A stretch of 64,000 nt of DNA from Lepidodermella squamata (taxonomy: Eukaryota > Gastrotricha), in NCBI GenBank assembly GCA_047495785.1, contig JBLDXI010000007.1, positions 3,782,001-3,846,000 of the forward strand, given 5' to 3'. Below are positions 45,075 through 60,000 of the stretch, piece by piece. Positions within the stretch are counted from its first letter, which is position 1. Each line of letters starts with the position of its first letter. The notes under the pieces are model-generated. The model did not search any database. It worked only from the letters and a program-made list of their open reading frames with translations, and was not told the DNA's origin. The position numbers were made by a program, and so were the translations under genes.

Positions 45075-48000
45075 ATGAATCCGACTTATCCGGAGATCAA
45101 ACAACTCGGCTACTATTCCGAGTCAGCCACCAATCAGAATGCTCTTCAGCGCGTGAGTTATCTATTTTTTTGCTAAACGGTTCAATTCACACTCCTATAT
45201 CTGCAGAATGTGTTGATTGGTGCGCATCAAACCCAAAATCTGAAATGGATTGTCAAAACTGATCGCCACGCTCCAAATGGTTGTTATTTCAGTTTCATAT
45301 CGCATCATTAATTTCTAAGTTTTACTTGTAGCTGCTAGTTTCAAAGGAGACACCGTTAACTTCAGCAAACAAACTAAACCAGACGAGCATGGGCCAACCA
45401 CTGAAGATCTCAACATTTACGTAAGAGCTCCTCAATTTGAGATCTTTCCAAGTCCTCAAATTTAACGTAAATAGGATTTTCCTGAACAATCTTTCAAGCC
45501 AAAGGTGCAAATGCCTTTCCAAACTACACCTGGCTGTCTTCCTCGCAAAGTTCAAATTGAACGGTATAACATTTGTTGTTTTAACTACTCAAAATAATGT
45601 TGACGATCGATATTTTAGACTCAAACGTCAGTATCAACAGCTTGATATTAAAACTTTGCTCGAAGAACGCGGAGTTCCAACATCTGATCTCATGCCAAGA
45701 GAACAGCCTCCGAACTCACGAGTTCGACTCAATGTCGACCACAACAACCCTGCGCCCTTCCCGCCCTATCTGGACCTGCATTTATTCGACGATTGCGACT
45801 ATGATTGTCGAACGCCAGCAGACTGGCTTGCTCAAGGCATTGAAAACGGCGTTCGAAAGCCGGTTCCTGCAATTGCTTTATTGCCAACCGATAACAATAA
45901 GAAAGAGCGTAAGATAGTTTTACAAATTCGAGTAGTAATTACGTAAAGTTTTGATGTTCAGTGAATCCTCGAGACATGACTATCGAATATACCTGGGTCA
46001 AAATTGGAGTTTTGGACTATGACCCAGTCAAGGACATGTATTTCGTTCAAAAGGCGAATACTGAAAACCGAATCGTTGACAAGAATCAAAAACCTGTGAT
46101 TAATGGCGGTCTTGATAAAGACGGTATGTGGTTTTTTTATTCAATTTTCTTGAAATTTCACTATTTTTATTTGTAGGATTTCGAATGTATTTGCCGCCTC
46201 AGTATTGGCTTCACCGCATTCGGCTGATGTTTCTAGCCGAAGATCCGCGCGTTTTTGCAGATCGGGTAGCCGCCGCGTATTACTTGCGGCGTAAAATTGA
46301 GGCCGAACTGCGGTACAATTTGTACGTTGACTGCATGCCAACTGACGGCATTGACCCGCCAAGTTCTTCGGCCATAAAACGCATGTCTGAACTTGCGAGA
46401 GCGGTTAAATCACTGGCTAAAGGTGGCACAGAGTGAGTTATGCCTCAATTTGAATCGTTCAAAAATTTGTATTCGAAAATTAACGAAATTCTATCAGGTT
46501 CATATCGACTGAGGAGTAAGCTGATACCCCGTTTCTATTGATTTTTTATAGCAATTGAGTTTATCTATTAATTGAATAATTTTGCAAAAATATTCGTTGG
46601 ATTTATTTCTAGTAGATGATTTATTTTAGATAAATTTATAGTTTGGGATTTAGTTGCTAAATTGTGGTTATCTTATTGCAGATTGATGATTGTTGCTACC
46701 GCTCTCGAGAAAGAAGCGTCCTTGGATTATATGGTATGTTTAATTCAATATCAGAAATCATTTTTTTGTATAAAATATTCAAAATTTTCGAATTTGATCT
46801 GATTTATGATAATTTTTAAATTTTCTAGCGGACGATGAACAAATTGCTGTTCAACGAAGTAGTGAAAAAGCACCCTCGCGATTTCGCTTTCGTCGCCGTT
46901 CCGCCCCACAAAGAGATCGCAATACCAGCTAAAGGCTGCGTTTCAGACATCCCGCCTTACGCCATGCGAGACACTCGATCGCAGTTCGCGTTCGTGTCGC
47001 TGCTAACTAAACGCGAAGCTATCGATGCGGTTGTTAAAATGCGACAAGAGTGCAACAAAGTCGCGTTTGAAATGGGCCTTTTTCACGTTCACATCAGCAA
47101 GCCTATGAAAATCGAAGAATTCGAACAAGCGCAGGTAAGAACTTTCATAATTTCTCCTTTTTTTATTTTTTTATTCTTTTGTCATTTCAGTCTCAAGTCA
47201 CGTCAGCCACTTCGCTCTATTTGAAAGACAGTTGGCTAGCTGCTCTTCGCACGTCAGTGAAGAAGAGCTTTTTCGAAGCTGGAAAAGGATGGTTCAACAT
47301 GCGTGAAACAAACTGGGAAGTTTATCACATGTCAAAGTTGAAAAAGCTCATGGAAATGGCTAAATTCATGATGCAAGACTCGATTCGGTACCTGGTCCAG
47401 GACTCGCTCGTCGCGTTCACGCAAATGGTCATCGATGCATGCAAGGTGATTAAAAACTTGGAATTATGAAAATCTACATAATTTCGTTTTTCAATGAATT
47501 TTTCAATTTTCATAATTGGTTAACCTATTTTTGAATCTAATTTAATTTCTTCATAGGATGTGTTGGAAATGCCTCCGGGGTCTGAATTCGTTTGGCCGCA
47601 TGAAGATTTTATTACATCGGACATTCGGCCTCGTAAAAGCGCCCTGTTCTACGTCGATCTAATTTTGGACGCTCAAGGCGTGCGATTTTCGACCGAACTA
47701 GGCAAATTCCCAGATTCGCTCGTTGATATCTTCAACAAGGGCATAAATTCGGTACATGCTGTTCCGCAACTCGAGAAGTACATCCTCGAGAACATGTTCT
47801 GGGCTGGCACGCCGTTACTGGAGGCTGTTGGCATGCACGAACCACAGGTGAAAAAAATGAGCTAGATTTAAATTAAATTTCCCCAATTTTTAAGAAAGAG
47901 CAACATTTTCTGAATTTTTCATTTCGATATTTTGCTCATAATTTGAGACGCCATTGTTACATCACAGCAGTAGTGATTACGTAATAGAAAGTGCGCCATA

Positions 48001-51000
48001 TCGGTTTTCATGTTAAGTAAATCGCTCGAATTTTCTGTTATTTTTGTAAGTTTTTCGTGAATTTTCGCTAAATTTGTGATTTTTTTCCAGGTTGACGAAT
48101 TGCGAAATACAATGCGGCGTTTAATGGCGAACGCTCAAATTCCAGTCGTCGCCTACGCATCGAAATACAACCAATACCTGGACATCATCAACCTCGACAT
48201 AAACGCGTTCATCAAAAAGTACGAATCCCTGAACAAACCAGCGCCGGACATCAAAGTCGACATTGAAAAGTACTTTGAAATGAAAGAAACCGTCGAGCGC
48301 ATTCTGCCGACTTCCATCGTTATCGGCGCGTTTTTCGTCTCAACGGACAATGTTCGCAAAAGTTTGTCGAAAAAATGTAAAGATTTAGGCCAAGCTCTTC
48401 TCGACATGCTCGCCCGAGTGCTGCGGCAAAAAGCTGAGGATGTTTGCGATGAGTATAAGAAAATTAATCGCAAAATCTACGAGAAGCCGACGTGCATCGA
48501 GGAGTTGGACGAAACGCGGGCGTGGATGAAAACAGTGCCGGAGTTGATCAAGGACTTGCAGGAGGCGGCTGAGAAGACGAATGTTGAGTACGATGTTTTG
48601 GATGATTTCTGGTACAATCTGAGCCAGGACGATTCGAATGCGAGGTTCAACGTCATCGCTTGGCCGTTTAAAATCGACCAGGCTATTACACAGGTGAGAA
48701 AGTCATCTATAAATAGTTTTTTCGGGAATCAAAAATATTCAAAATTGGGCTAATAGGTGGAAAAATGTGATAAATTTCAATTTATTAATTTTTCCTTAAT
48801 TTTTCGCGTCTCATGATTTTTCAAAATTTGACAAAAATTTAAAAACTTGGACACGTATCGTGGAAAGAATTTCCATTTTGAACCAATTTGTGAACCAATT
48901 ATTTTATCTGAATTTTAAATTTAAATTTTTGAATTTTGAATTTTAACCAAATTTTTCAAATTTTTGCAAATTCAAATTCAAATTCAAATTCAAATTCATT
49001 TAAAATTTTTTTTTCTAATTTATGCTTCTGAATTTTCTCAAAAATTGGTCGAAATTCGATTCTAATGGAAATTCTTGCCGAAATAAGGTCCCGAGCTGAA
49101 CATTTCATTTTTATGACCTCAAGAAATTTGAATATTCGCGGAAAATTGCTGTTTCGCCTCGGGTTTTCGTGCTTATTTGCGCAAGTTTTTATGAAAATTT
49201 GTGCTGATTTAGGTCACTACTAATCAAGTCGAAGAAGAAGACCGTTTCCAGAAGCTGCAACTGCAAGACACAGCGACGTTCAACGACCGGCTCGACGCGC
49301 TGCAAATGTCGACGGCCGGCTTTGCGGCCTACTCGGAAATGCACCGCGTTCACGAGTATGCTAATGAAGCGAGGCGCGTTTCGAAATCGCTGAAAGAGGC
49401 GCAAGAAACGGCGGCCAAGTACAACAACCGAGAGCGGCTGTTCGCATGGCCGACTACCAACTACGAACGGCTCAATCAAATGGTCAAAGAATTCGAACCG
49501 TTCAGATCACTTTGGGTCACAGTATCCGATTGGCTCAAATGGTAAAAATATTTGCAATTTATTGAAAATTTTGAAAATTGTTGAAATTCAAAAATTGAAA
49601 TTTTCAAATTTTCAAAATTCCCTAAAAAATTGGGCAAATTTAAATATTTCGCCCTATTCATGTTTTTTGAGCGAAATGTCCTGAATTTTTTTTCCTATTT
49701 TTAGGTATGATTCATGGATGAATGACCCCCTGACCTCAATTAACGCCGAAGACTTGGAGAAGAACGTAACTGAGGCGTATCGAACGATGCATAAATCGGT
49801 GAAATATTTCGCCGAGAACGAGTCTATTCAGGACATTGCTCAAACGATAAAAGAACAAATCGAAAAGTTCAAGCCGAACATCCCGCTCATTCAGGCGTTG
49901 CGAAACCCTGGCATGCGAGCTCGCCATTGGGAATTGCTGTCGACCGAAATCGGATTCCCGATTGTGCCTAAAGCTGATTTGACCTTCAAACGGTTAGGAA
50001 AAATCGAATATTCCTATTCTATTACTCTATTCATGATTTTTTTTTATGAATTAATTGCTTTCATATTACGCATTTGACCAATTATGTTATCGATTTTAGA
50101 TGCCTCGAAAAAAATCTTGGCAATTACATCGAAGCGATATCGAAAGTGGCCGACGTGGCTGGTAAAGAGTACTCGATCGAAGTCGCACTCAACAAAATGG
50201 AAGACGACTGGCGCGAGTTGAAATTCGAAGTTATGGCGTACAAAGAAACGGGCACATACATCATTAAAATCGCCGATGAGGTCACGCAACAAGTCGACGA
50301 TCACATGATGATGACGCAATCGATGACTTTCTCGCCATATAAGAAGCCGTTCGAAGAGCGAATCAATAGCTGGGAGACTAAACTCAAAATTACGGCCGAT
50401 GTTCTGGAGGAGTGGATTCAGTGCCAGCGGTCTTGGCTGTACCTCGAGCCCATCTTCTCATCGGAGGATATCAATCGCCAGCTGCCGGTCGAGTCGAAGC
50501 GCTTTCAGACTATGGATCGAATGTGGCGTAAAATTATGAAAAATTGCAGGGAGAATCCGCAAATCATCTCGCTGTGCCCGGATAATCGGCTGTTGGACCA
50601 ACTTCGCGAGTGTAACAAACTGCTCGACCAAGTTCAAAAAGGTACTCTTAAAATTAACTGAAAAAATCGGAAAAAGTTAATTTGCAAAATTTTTATTTGA
50701 AATCGAATTTTTCCGATAAATGAAAAAATTTAAAACTTCCCTGCGAGATTTTACAATTTTGAATTTTTGAAATTTTAAAGTGAAAATTTCATAAGAAGTC
50801 TAAATTGCTAAACAATTCAAATTCCCAAATTTCTTCAAATTTATCAGCATTTTTAGAGTTGCTTCCAATTTTATAATTTTCCAAATTTTCTCAAAATTTA
50901 GTCGAGAATTTTTTACTATGAATGTTTTTGTTAATTTGGCTAATTTTCTAATTTTGTTCAGGTTTGACCGACTATTTGGAGACAAAACGCATGGCCTTCC

Positions 51001-54000
51001 CGCGATTTTTCTTCTTGTCCGACGACGAACTGCTCGAAATTCTGTCTCAAACAAAAGACCCGACCCGCGTACAGCCGCATTTGCGGAAATGCTTCGAAAA
51101 CATGGCGCGGTTGAAATTCGAGGACGACCTTCGCATCACGAAGATGTTCTCAAGCGAGGGCGAAGAAGTCGCTTTCAGGACCGAATCGCTGTATCCGACT
51201 GGCAATGTCGAAGATTGGATGTCTGAGATTGAAAAAGTCAGCCGAGAATCACTGCGGCTCATCATGAAGGCAAGTTGAAAATTTAAAAAATTTGAAAAAT
51301 TTCAATTTCAAATTAAATTTCAAATTTCTTCAAATTTAGAGCTAATGTCTCTAATATATCTTTAAGTTTATTTTTGTTCGATACTTCGATCTTCTGAAGG
51401 TCATTTTAATTGAATGTCATTTTTTAATTGAAAGTTTGAAATTTTATTAATTTCTTTTCCAATTTTAGGATGCATTGGAAGATTATCGGGTCACAAAACG
51501 AACTGATTGGGTACTTCGATGGCCGGGTCAGCTCGTTATCGCCGGCTCTCAGACGTATTGGACGATGGAAGTAAGCGAAGCCATCGAGAAGAACGAGCTC
51601 GAGTCGTACTTTCAAGTTCAACTCGGCCAACTTGAAGATTTGCGAAACCAAGTCCGCCAGCCGCTGTCATCAGCCGGTCGGCAAATTTTGTCCGCGTTGA
51701 TTGTCATTGAAGTGCACGCCCGTGATGTCGTGATGAAGATGATTGAGGAGGGCGTGAAAAATGTAAACGATTTCGAGTGGATCAGCCAGTTGCGCTACTA
51801 CTGGGTCGAGGAAAACTTGTTCATTCGAGCGGTCAATGCCGAATTCCCGTATGGATGGGAGTATTTAGGTAGGAATAAGTTTGTCGTTGAGCTTGAATTT
51901 TAAATTTGTAAATTAAATTGAATTTTTTGAATTTTTCGTTATTTTTGGAAGCTAATTTTTGAGGAAAAAATTGGGGGTAAATTCGAAATTCACGAGTTTT
52001 TTATCCTAAATATTTCGATTTTCAATGTTTCATTGAATTTTGGCCATTTTTGAAAATTTTAGTGCTGGAACTTGTACTTTCAGTTATTTTTTAATTTTCG
52101 GGATTTATTATTCCAACACATTTTCTAATCAAAATTATTCCCGATGTCCAACTAGCGGAATCGGTTTCTTTTGAAAAAGATGAATGGCGCATGGTTGTTA
52201 ACTCGATTGAAAATTACGAATTCTATACAAAAAGCAGAATCCTCGACTGTGGGGGTGGGTGAGGATCATTCTTCGCCTGCCTTCGCCCTCTTCAAAACCG
52301 GAAACGGTACACGACGCTCAGTCCCGAAGAGGATAAATAAAAACATTATTATTATTATTATTATACATTTTCTAAACCCTTTTCAAGATAATTTTGAATT
52401 TATTTTTCATTGGACATATTGAAATTTTTAATTATTCTTTATTTAGGTAATACTGGTCGATTGGTCATCACTCCGCTCACAGATCGATGCTATTTGACCC
52501 TGACTGGAGCTCTTCACTTGAAATTCGGCGGTGCCCCAGCCGGGCCAGCCGGTACCGGGAAAACCGAAACAACAAAAGATCTCGCCAAGGCGATGGCAAT
52601 TCAGTGCGTCGTCTTCAACTGCTCTGACCAGCTCGATTTCATGGCGATGGGCAAATTCTTCAAGGGTTTAGCCAGTTCGGGCGCGTGGGCGTGCTTTGAC
52701 GAATTCAACCGCATTGATATCGAGGTGTTGTCGGTCGTTGCTATGCAGATTACGACGATTCAGAAGGCGCAACAGCAACGCGTCGATCGGTTCATGTTCG
52801 AAGGCTCCGAAATCGCCCTCCGCGCATCTTGCGCTGTTTTCATGTGAGTAAATCCGAACATTCTAAATATTATTTCGTTCGATACAGTATAACGAGGGGT
52901 AACTTGGGACAAGAAGTGTTTTTCGGACATTAAAAATCAGCCTTTGCGCCTAAATTTCTGAGATTTTAACCAAAGGTGGGCTAAATTTACTGAAAATTTT
53001 GAGAATTCCTTGTGAATTCCAAGTCAGATTTCGAAAAGCATAGGAGGGAGTCCCAACGGCGTACCAAGTGGAGAACTGCTTGGAACTTTTTCTGAAAACC
53101 GATTTCCGCGCGATGACGTGGATACGAAAAAGTGTACCATTTAAGTATTTATAATTGGTTTAGTTCGATTGATTGATCGCTGAATATTATGAGAAGTCGA
53201 TTGGAACAGCTCGGTTTGAGGCTGCATCACAGCTCCTTATTACGAGACCCACATATCTCTTCGAAATTGCCCTACTGGTGAACAAAAGTGCCCATAATTT
53301 ATTAAAATGGAACTGATTAATTTAAAACTTGTGTATAATAACTGATGGATAAATAAGTAGCCGAGGGCAAAGGAGTTAATCCTTCGTAGGATGGTGGTTC
53401 CGCCTCGTCGTCGTCATCATCGTGAAAATGAATAGCCACGTTGAGCGCATTTCTGGCGGTCCCATGCAGGGCCTGCCGCTTTGATGCGAGAGCCGCCGAA
53501 TCAGCAAGCCCAGCGCTGCTGCTGGCAGCTAGACTTAACGCTTGCGCACTCGCAGCACCGCGATGAGAAGTAGCCGAAGCAAGAGGCGATCGAGCAGGTG
53601 AAGCAAAAAGCGGTTGAGCAGGTTTTTGGTCAAAAACCTAGGCAAGGCATTTGCTGCCAGCAGGTAGCTAAAGTTACTTGCCAGCAAGACGTCGCGGACG
53701 GATTTTCCGCAAACCGTGTGTTATTTGGAAATAAATCGATAAAATTTGTGGAGCGGAGGAATGCCAGAAGTGAAGAGGTTGGGATTACTTTTTGGCGAGT
53801 ATTCAAGAGTATCGCGTGAATTCAATTTTTCACAAAACTAAAGCTAGAATTTAGAACTAGACGTTGGAAAACAAAGAGTGAATGGCCGAAATTACGAGAA
53901 TTTACGAATTCAATAAGCCGATATCAATTCCATGAATCGATTTTACCAATCAGCGATTTTTTCGATATCATTAGTCTGTTGGCTGTTGGCTATTATTGGC

Positions 54001-57000
54001 AATAAACCAGATTACATATGGGCTTACCAGGTAGCTGAAAATTGAAATCCTTGGACACCTGTATCCATCAAGAAGAAAAAAATCGGAACTTCTGTGAAAG
54101 AACGCTTAAAAATTTGAAAATATTAATTTTAAAAACTCCCAGAAAATGCTAAAAGAAAGGTTCGAAAATATTGAAATTTCGAATCTTTTCAAACGTTGAT
54201 TCCAAAAAATACGAGAATTTTAAAAATTAATTTTTTTTTAAGTTTTCCTTGAAATATCCGAAATGTGAACAAGTTTTTTGCATAATTAATCTTTTTTCCT
54301 GGATTTTAGTACCATGAATCCTGGTTATGCCGGTCGTACCGAACTGCCCGATAACCTGAAAGCTCTGTTCCGCCCCGTGGCTATGATGGTGCCCGACTAC
54401 GCCCTCATCGCCGAAATCAGCTTGTTCTCATTCGGCTTCGGTAACGCAAAGGCGCTATCAAAGAAAATCGTCGCTACCTTCAAGCTATCCTCGGAACAAC
54501 TGTCATCACAAGATCACTACGACTTTGGCATGCGAGCCGTAAAATCCGTCATTTCAGCCGCCGGCAATTTGAAACGCCAGAACCCGGACATGGACGAAGA
54601 ACTCATCGCACTGCGCGCTATTCGAGACGTCAATGTTCCGAAATTCTTGACCGGCGATCTCAAACTATTCAACGGTATCGTCTCGGATTTGTTCCCGAAC
54701 GTGAAAGACCAGCCGATCGACTACGGCAACCTGCTGACCAGTTTGAATCAAATGTGTAAAAAGAACAATTTGAAGGACGTGTCGGGTTTCATTCACAAGT
54801 GCATCCAGTTGTACGAGACAACGGTGGTGCGGCACGGTCTCATGTTGGTTGGGCCGACCGGATCGGGCAAGACCAAGTGCTACGAGCTGCTGCAACAGGC
54901 GATGACGTCGCTGGCTGGGCAAATGTCGCCGTCTGGCGAGCCGTTTAAGATCGTTCATTCGTCGGTGCTGAATCCGAAATCAATCACTATGGGCCAGTTG
55001 TACGGCGAGTTCGATGCCCTAACACGTGAGTAATTTTTTCGGATTAATGTTGATTTTTTTGAAACTTCAATTATTTTTGGTTAATCTGATTTCTTTGCCT
55101 GAAAATTATAGGAAACTTTTACTTATAGGTATATGAATAAAATATGATTAAGTCATACTATAGGAAATTATTATATATTTCACGAAATTTCAGTAATGAA
55201 GTAAAAAAGCGGTAATTCATGGTTGACGGGCAGAAATATCAACCATGTAAACAGCGATATTTCATGGTTGAAAATGTACGCCAAAATGGGTAGAATTTAC
55301 AAAAAACAACACGTCGATATCGCCAATTCCACTCGCACCAATCGGGAATAAAACTTTTTTAAATAAGATCTACAAAAAAACCAGAATATTTTGAGATTTT
55401 TAAATTTTTGTTTATATACAAAGGTGTCTTTTTTCTTTGGGATTTTAGTGTTTTTTCGTTTTTTCATGTTTTTCTCTTTGAAATTGAGATAAACGCCAAA
55501 AGTAAAAATAAAAAAAATAGGAAATCAGTGCCTCTCACAAAATTATATTACAATTTTCATATCACAAAAGTAGTTCAATCGACGATAAAAAAGTAACATA
55601 CATAGGATCGCCTAATAAAATGTACAATTGTGAAAATTCAAGTTGATCGTAATATCCTTTCCTCCGTTCGCCTTAATGGCGCTGACCAGCCTGCCAACGC
55701 TCTCGGTCTTGATCACTTTATGAGGATCATCAACAATAAAGCAGTCTTGGTCGACAATCTCAGCTTTCACGACGCTTGAATTCGGTTGAGCTGAGGAATT
55801 TCTGCACTTTTGTTGACGCCGCTCGCCCGATGAAGCATGGCGAAGAACGAACCCATCATCGCGTTCCTCCATCACACCGACGACGGGTTGTTCGACAGAT
55901 ATTCATGAGGAGCTAATTACAATTCACAAGCAATTAGGACGACCAAAGCTGTGAGGAAAAAATGTGAAAAAAATACTTGGGATTAGTCCTAACTCGTAGC
56001 TAACTGCTCATTTTTCTATGATTTTTGGTGCTGAAATAATTGCCTAATTTCAAGACACCTCATGAATATTCCTCAAACTATCCTTCTTTCATCCGAGCTA
56101 TCTTCATGGCCCGTGATAAGTGCCCAGAACTGCCAAGAGGCGACCTTTGAGGTTGAATAACAAAGATAGCTTGGCAGCTCCTAAAGGTGCCATCCATGTA
56201 CCAGCGATCAGCAGCAGCCAGGTGCGTCAATGTCAGAAGAGAGCCCAAAATGACGATACTGTTGACATCGCCCAACCCGTTATCCGCAATGCGTTGCTGG
56301 TTAACGTTCTGCGGTTCGTAGTTTTCGAAATTCACTTGTGCGCGGCTTGTAGAGATTCGCGAGGATTGTTCTCGTTTCTCGCGCGATACATGGCTGAAAC
56401 AGCAATTAATTTCGAGTGCTGTAGTGTTGGGACAATTCGAAGCTTGCTTTGTTCAACTTGCTGGTAATTTGGCAACCTAGCCACCATCTCATCTTGTTCC
56501 TCTTGTGTGGCTACTGCTTGAACACGATTTAAACGCGCTTCTTGGAAAATCGCGCTTCCTACTACAACTATTCCTACTTTCATCCGAGCTATATTCAAGG
56601 CCCGTGATAAGTGCCCAGAACGGCCAATAGACCAGCTTTGAGGTTGAAACCGCTTTTGGGAAACTTATGGCCCTGTTTGGACAGTTTGTTTATCAATTCG
56701 ATAAAGTTAGCTAGCAAAGCACGCAATGGGTAATTTTGGACAAAACCATGTACTCAGGGTTCGAAATTTAGTATAAATTCAGAAATCAGAAATTGATTTT
56801 ACGATTTTCACCTGATTTTTTGGGGCCGCATCTTCGGCCGAATCTTTTTCCGATCCAGAGTCTGAGAGTCGCTTAGCGAATGATTAATTCGAAGTAAAGA
56901 ATATCCGGGCCACGAAAATGCCCTTATTAATAAAGCAAAAGCAATTTGATTGATTGGTTATCGATCGATAATCAATAATCGATAATTACGATATTCGGCT

Positions 57001-60000
57001 TAATTTTAGTAATTTTGGAATTAGTCTCGCCTTCCGATAATCGATAATCGATATGCTCGATCAATTTATAAATAATTTCTCCACAAGATTTTGCTATCAA
57101 ATATTTTATCGATTTTTTCTTCAATTTTAGACGAATGGACCGATGGTATCTTATCATCTCTCATTCGAGTCGGAACAACAGCCGAAAATGACGACAAACG
57201 GTGGTACGTATTCGACGGCCCAGTCGACGCTGTGTGGATCGAAAACATGAACTCTGTGCTGGACGATAACAAAAAGCTGTGCCTGAGCTCGGGTGAAATC
57301 ATCCAACTGTCGCCCTACCAAACCCTCATGTTCGAAGTCATGGATCTGGCCGTCGCCAGCCCAGCCACAGTCTCACGATGCGGCATGGTCTACCTCGAGC
57401 CGTCGATTCTAGGCCTTCAGCCCTTCGTCGAGTGTTGGCTGTATCGCCTGCCGGACCCGTTTTACAGCTATCGGGAGCAGTTTGAAGGCTTTTTCAATAA
57501 GTATCTCGAGGATGCGGTCGAATTTGTTCGGCGAAACTGCAAGGAGATTGTGCCGTCTATGGACTCGAATTTGACGTTCAGTTTGCTGAAGCTGCTCGAG
57601 TGCTTCTTCAGGCCTTTCCTCAGCAAAGAGGTGCGTACTTATACCAGTTTCAATTTCAATTTCAAGGCCATTCAGTTATTTTCGAACCCTTTTAGTGAAG
57701 GGAATCAACTGAGAACTTTTATCAGGAATTCGTTTTTTTGCTGACATGAACGTTTTTTCATAAATTTGAAGTAGGGTTACGGTGGGGGAAAATTGAAAAA
57801 TTCTGGATTGATTGTTACTAGCCGAAAAATGGACAATTGATTGAAAATTTCGAAAGTTTTCCTCAGCTTTTGAAATTTCTCAATTTTATTCAAAATTTCG
57901 GAAAATCGATTGATCGATTGATTCTTCGATTCCGAAGATTTTAAAATGAAAATGAAAATTTGAAGTTCGATTCTTTTTTCATCTTGGAAAATTCAAAATT
58001 TCATTCAATTTAATGATTTTAGGTCATTTTTTGGCATCAATTAGGAGTGATAGAGATGAGGAAGAGTTTTCATTAAATGCCATTATAGTTCGGCTGATTT
58101 GGATTTGGATTGGATATGATAATTTTTAATCGATTTCCATTGCTTTGTCAAAAATTTGACATTCCGTGTTCAACATTCCCTTGATGAAATATTGAATTTC
58201 TCATGTTTTCTTGTTTAAATTGAATATTGTGATATGAATATTCCTTATCCGTATGAAGGACATAATTAGAGTGACCCAAATCACAAAAGAAACTGTTCGA
58301 ACAGTTTTTGTAAGTGTCCCAATAACATCGTTTGGCTACCTGTGAAATTCAACGGCTTTGGTGCTCTTAACCACTGCTTTTGGCTGAAATCACGAGTGAA
58401 AAAGATCGGATATGAGAAAATGTATTGTTGCACGCTTTTAATATAATAATTATTGTTATCAAGAACTTCACGCAATTTTGCTCGATTTTTCCTCGCACTG
58501 TGTGATTTTTATTTGTTACCTGTAATACAGAACATGGAACGCATGGGCATCATGTCACGTGACGCGCTTCGGACGATTGCGGTACGCTTGTTAACTCAAA
58601 TTCACACTCATTTGTTCAGTTCAATCGCACGGATTTGTTTAACATTTTTCATGTCTACGAATTTCAAAATTTTGAGATTTTTTGTTCATTTTTTGCGTGA
58701 ATCTAGACTGACAAGCCGTTGCCTCCAGACCGAGCGCAGCGAATCCCTGAAATCATCGAATCCTGGTTCATTTTCGCGTTGATCTGGTCTGTCGGCGCGA
58801 CTTGTGACGAAAACGGCCGTGCAAAATTTTCGACGTGGTTACGCGAGAAAATGGGCAAGGAAAATGCGGCCATCAAGTTCCCAGAAGAAGGCCTCGTTTA
58901 CGATTACTGGTAAGATCTTGAAAATATATCAAATACTAAAAATCAATAATTCTAATAAAATTCAATTTTGTTATCCTTACTCTAAAAATAAAAAAAAAAT
59001 CGTTTTGAAGCCTTTCACTTAAAAAGTGTCAAATCGAATTTTTACGAATTTTTCTGAATTTTTCTTTTAGGATCTATGACGGCGGTATGACAGCCCAAGA
59101 TGCGGACGATGACGAGGAGAATGCGAAGGAGAAGGACACGAAAATTGCATGGCACGGGTGGATGCACGGCGTCGATACTTACAAGATCACGTCGGACATG
59201 AAATTTGCGGATATCATGGTTCCAACGCTGGATACCATTCGATCGAGCAAGGTCTTGGAGTTGCTGTTGTTGAACAACAAGCCTGTCTGCTGCATTGGGC
59301 CGACTGGTACCAGCAAAACGTTGACGATTTCGCGAAAACTCATTACAGGTATTGTACAAAAATTGAAAATGGGGCGAAAATTCGAAATATTATATTAACG
59401 AGAATTGATAAAATGTTGAAGATTAACTGTCAAGAATTTTTCAAAAATTGAAGCTCAAGAACGTGGTAGGACCTAAGGGTGAAGACATAAGGGCCCCGTT
59501 TAAAATTGTAAATAACAGTACAAGCAGCGAACATTGTAAAATTTATTTTTCAACTACTAAAATTTGAGGAAAATCCCATAACAAAATCGCTTCTAAATTA
59601 AGAATTTTGTTCTCTCGTTTCACGATTTTTTTGTAATTTTCTAGGCATGCCTAAGGAGTACGTGCCTGAGTTTATGGTGTTCTCAGCGAAAACTTCGGCT
59701 AACCAAACGCAGGACTTGATCGACGGCAAGTTGGACAAGCGTCGTAAGGGCGTGTTTGGTCCGCCCCTTGGCAAGCTCTTCATCCTGTTCATCGACGATT
59801 TGAACATGCCGGCGCTGGAAACCTACGGCGCTCAACCGCCCATCGAACTCATCCGCCAATGGTAAGAAAATCCATTTATATTAAAATCAAGGAATAGATT
59901 AAAATCGCAGATCTTCAAATTCAAAAAATTTAAATTTAAGAATTTTAAATTAGGTAAATATTTTAATTGAAATTTGAAAAAAATTTAAATTCATGAATTT

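Larger units (their letters stand above)
55612..56648 (-). mobile_element. Decayed Mutator-like (MULE) transposase in dynein intron 19
   Basis: Minus-strand frames at 56332-56598 and 56078-56335 together carry [20 protein letters not shown] and, further on, [19 protein letters not shown]. The latter resembles the conserved WYxDGTF block of MULE transposases. The two frames meet at about 56335 with a stop and a frame change, so the element is probably inactive. A further frame at 55612-55875 ([18 protein letters not shown]...) may be its end or unrelated. No terminal repeats were found. Confidence 0.55.
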
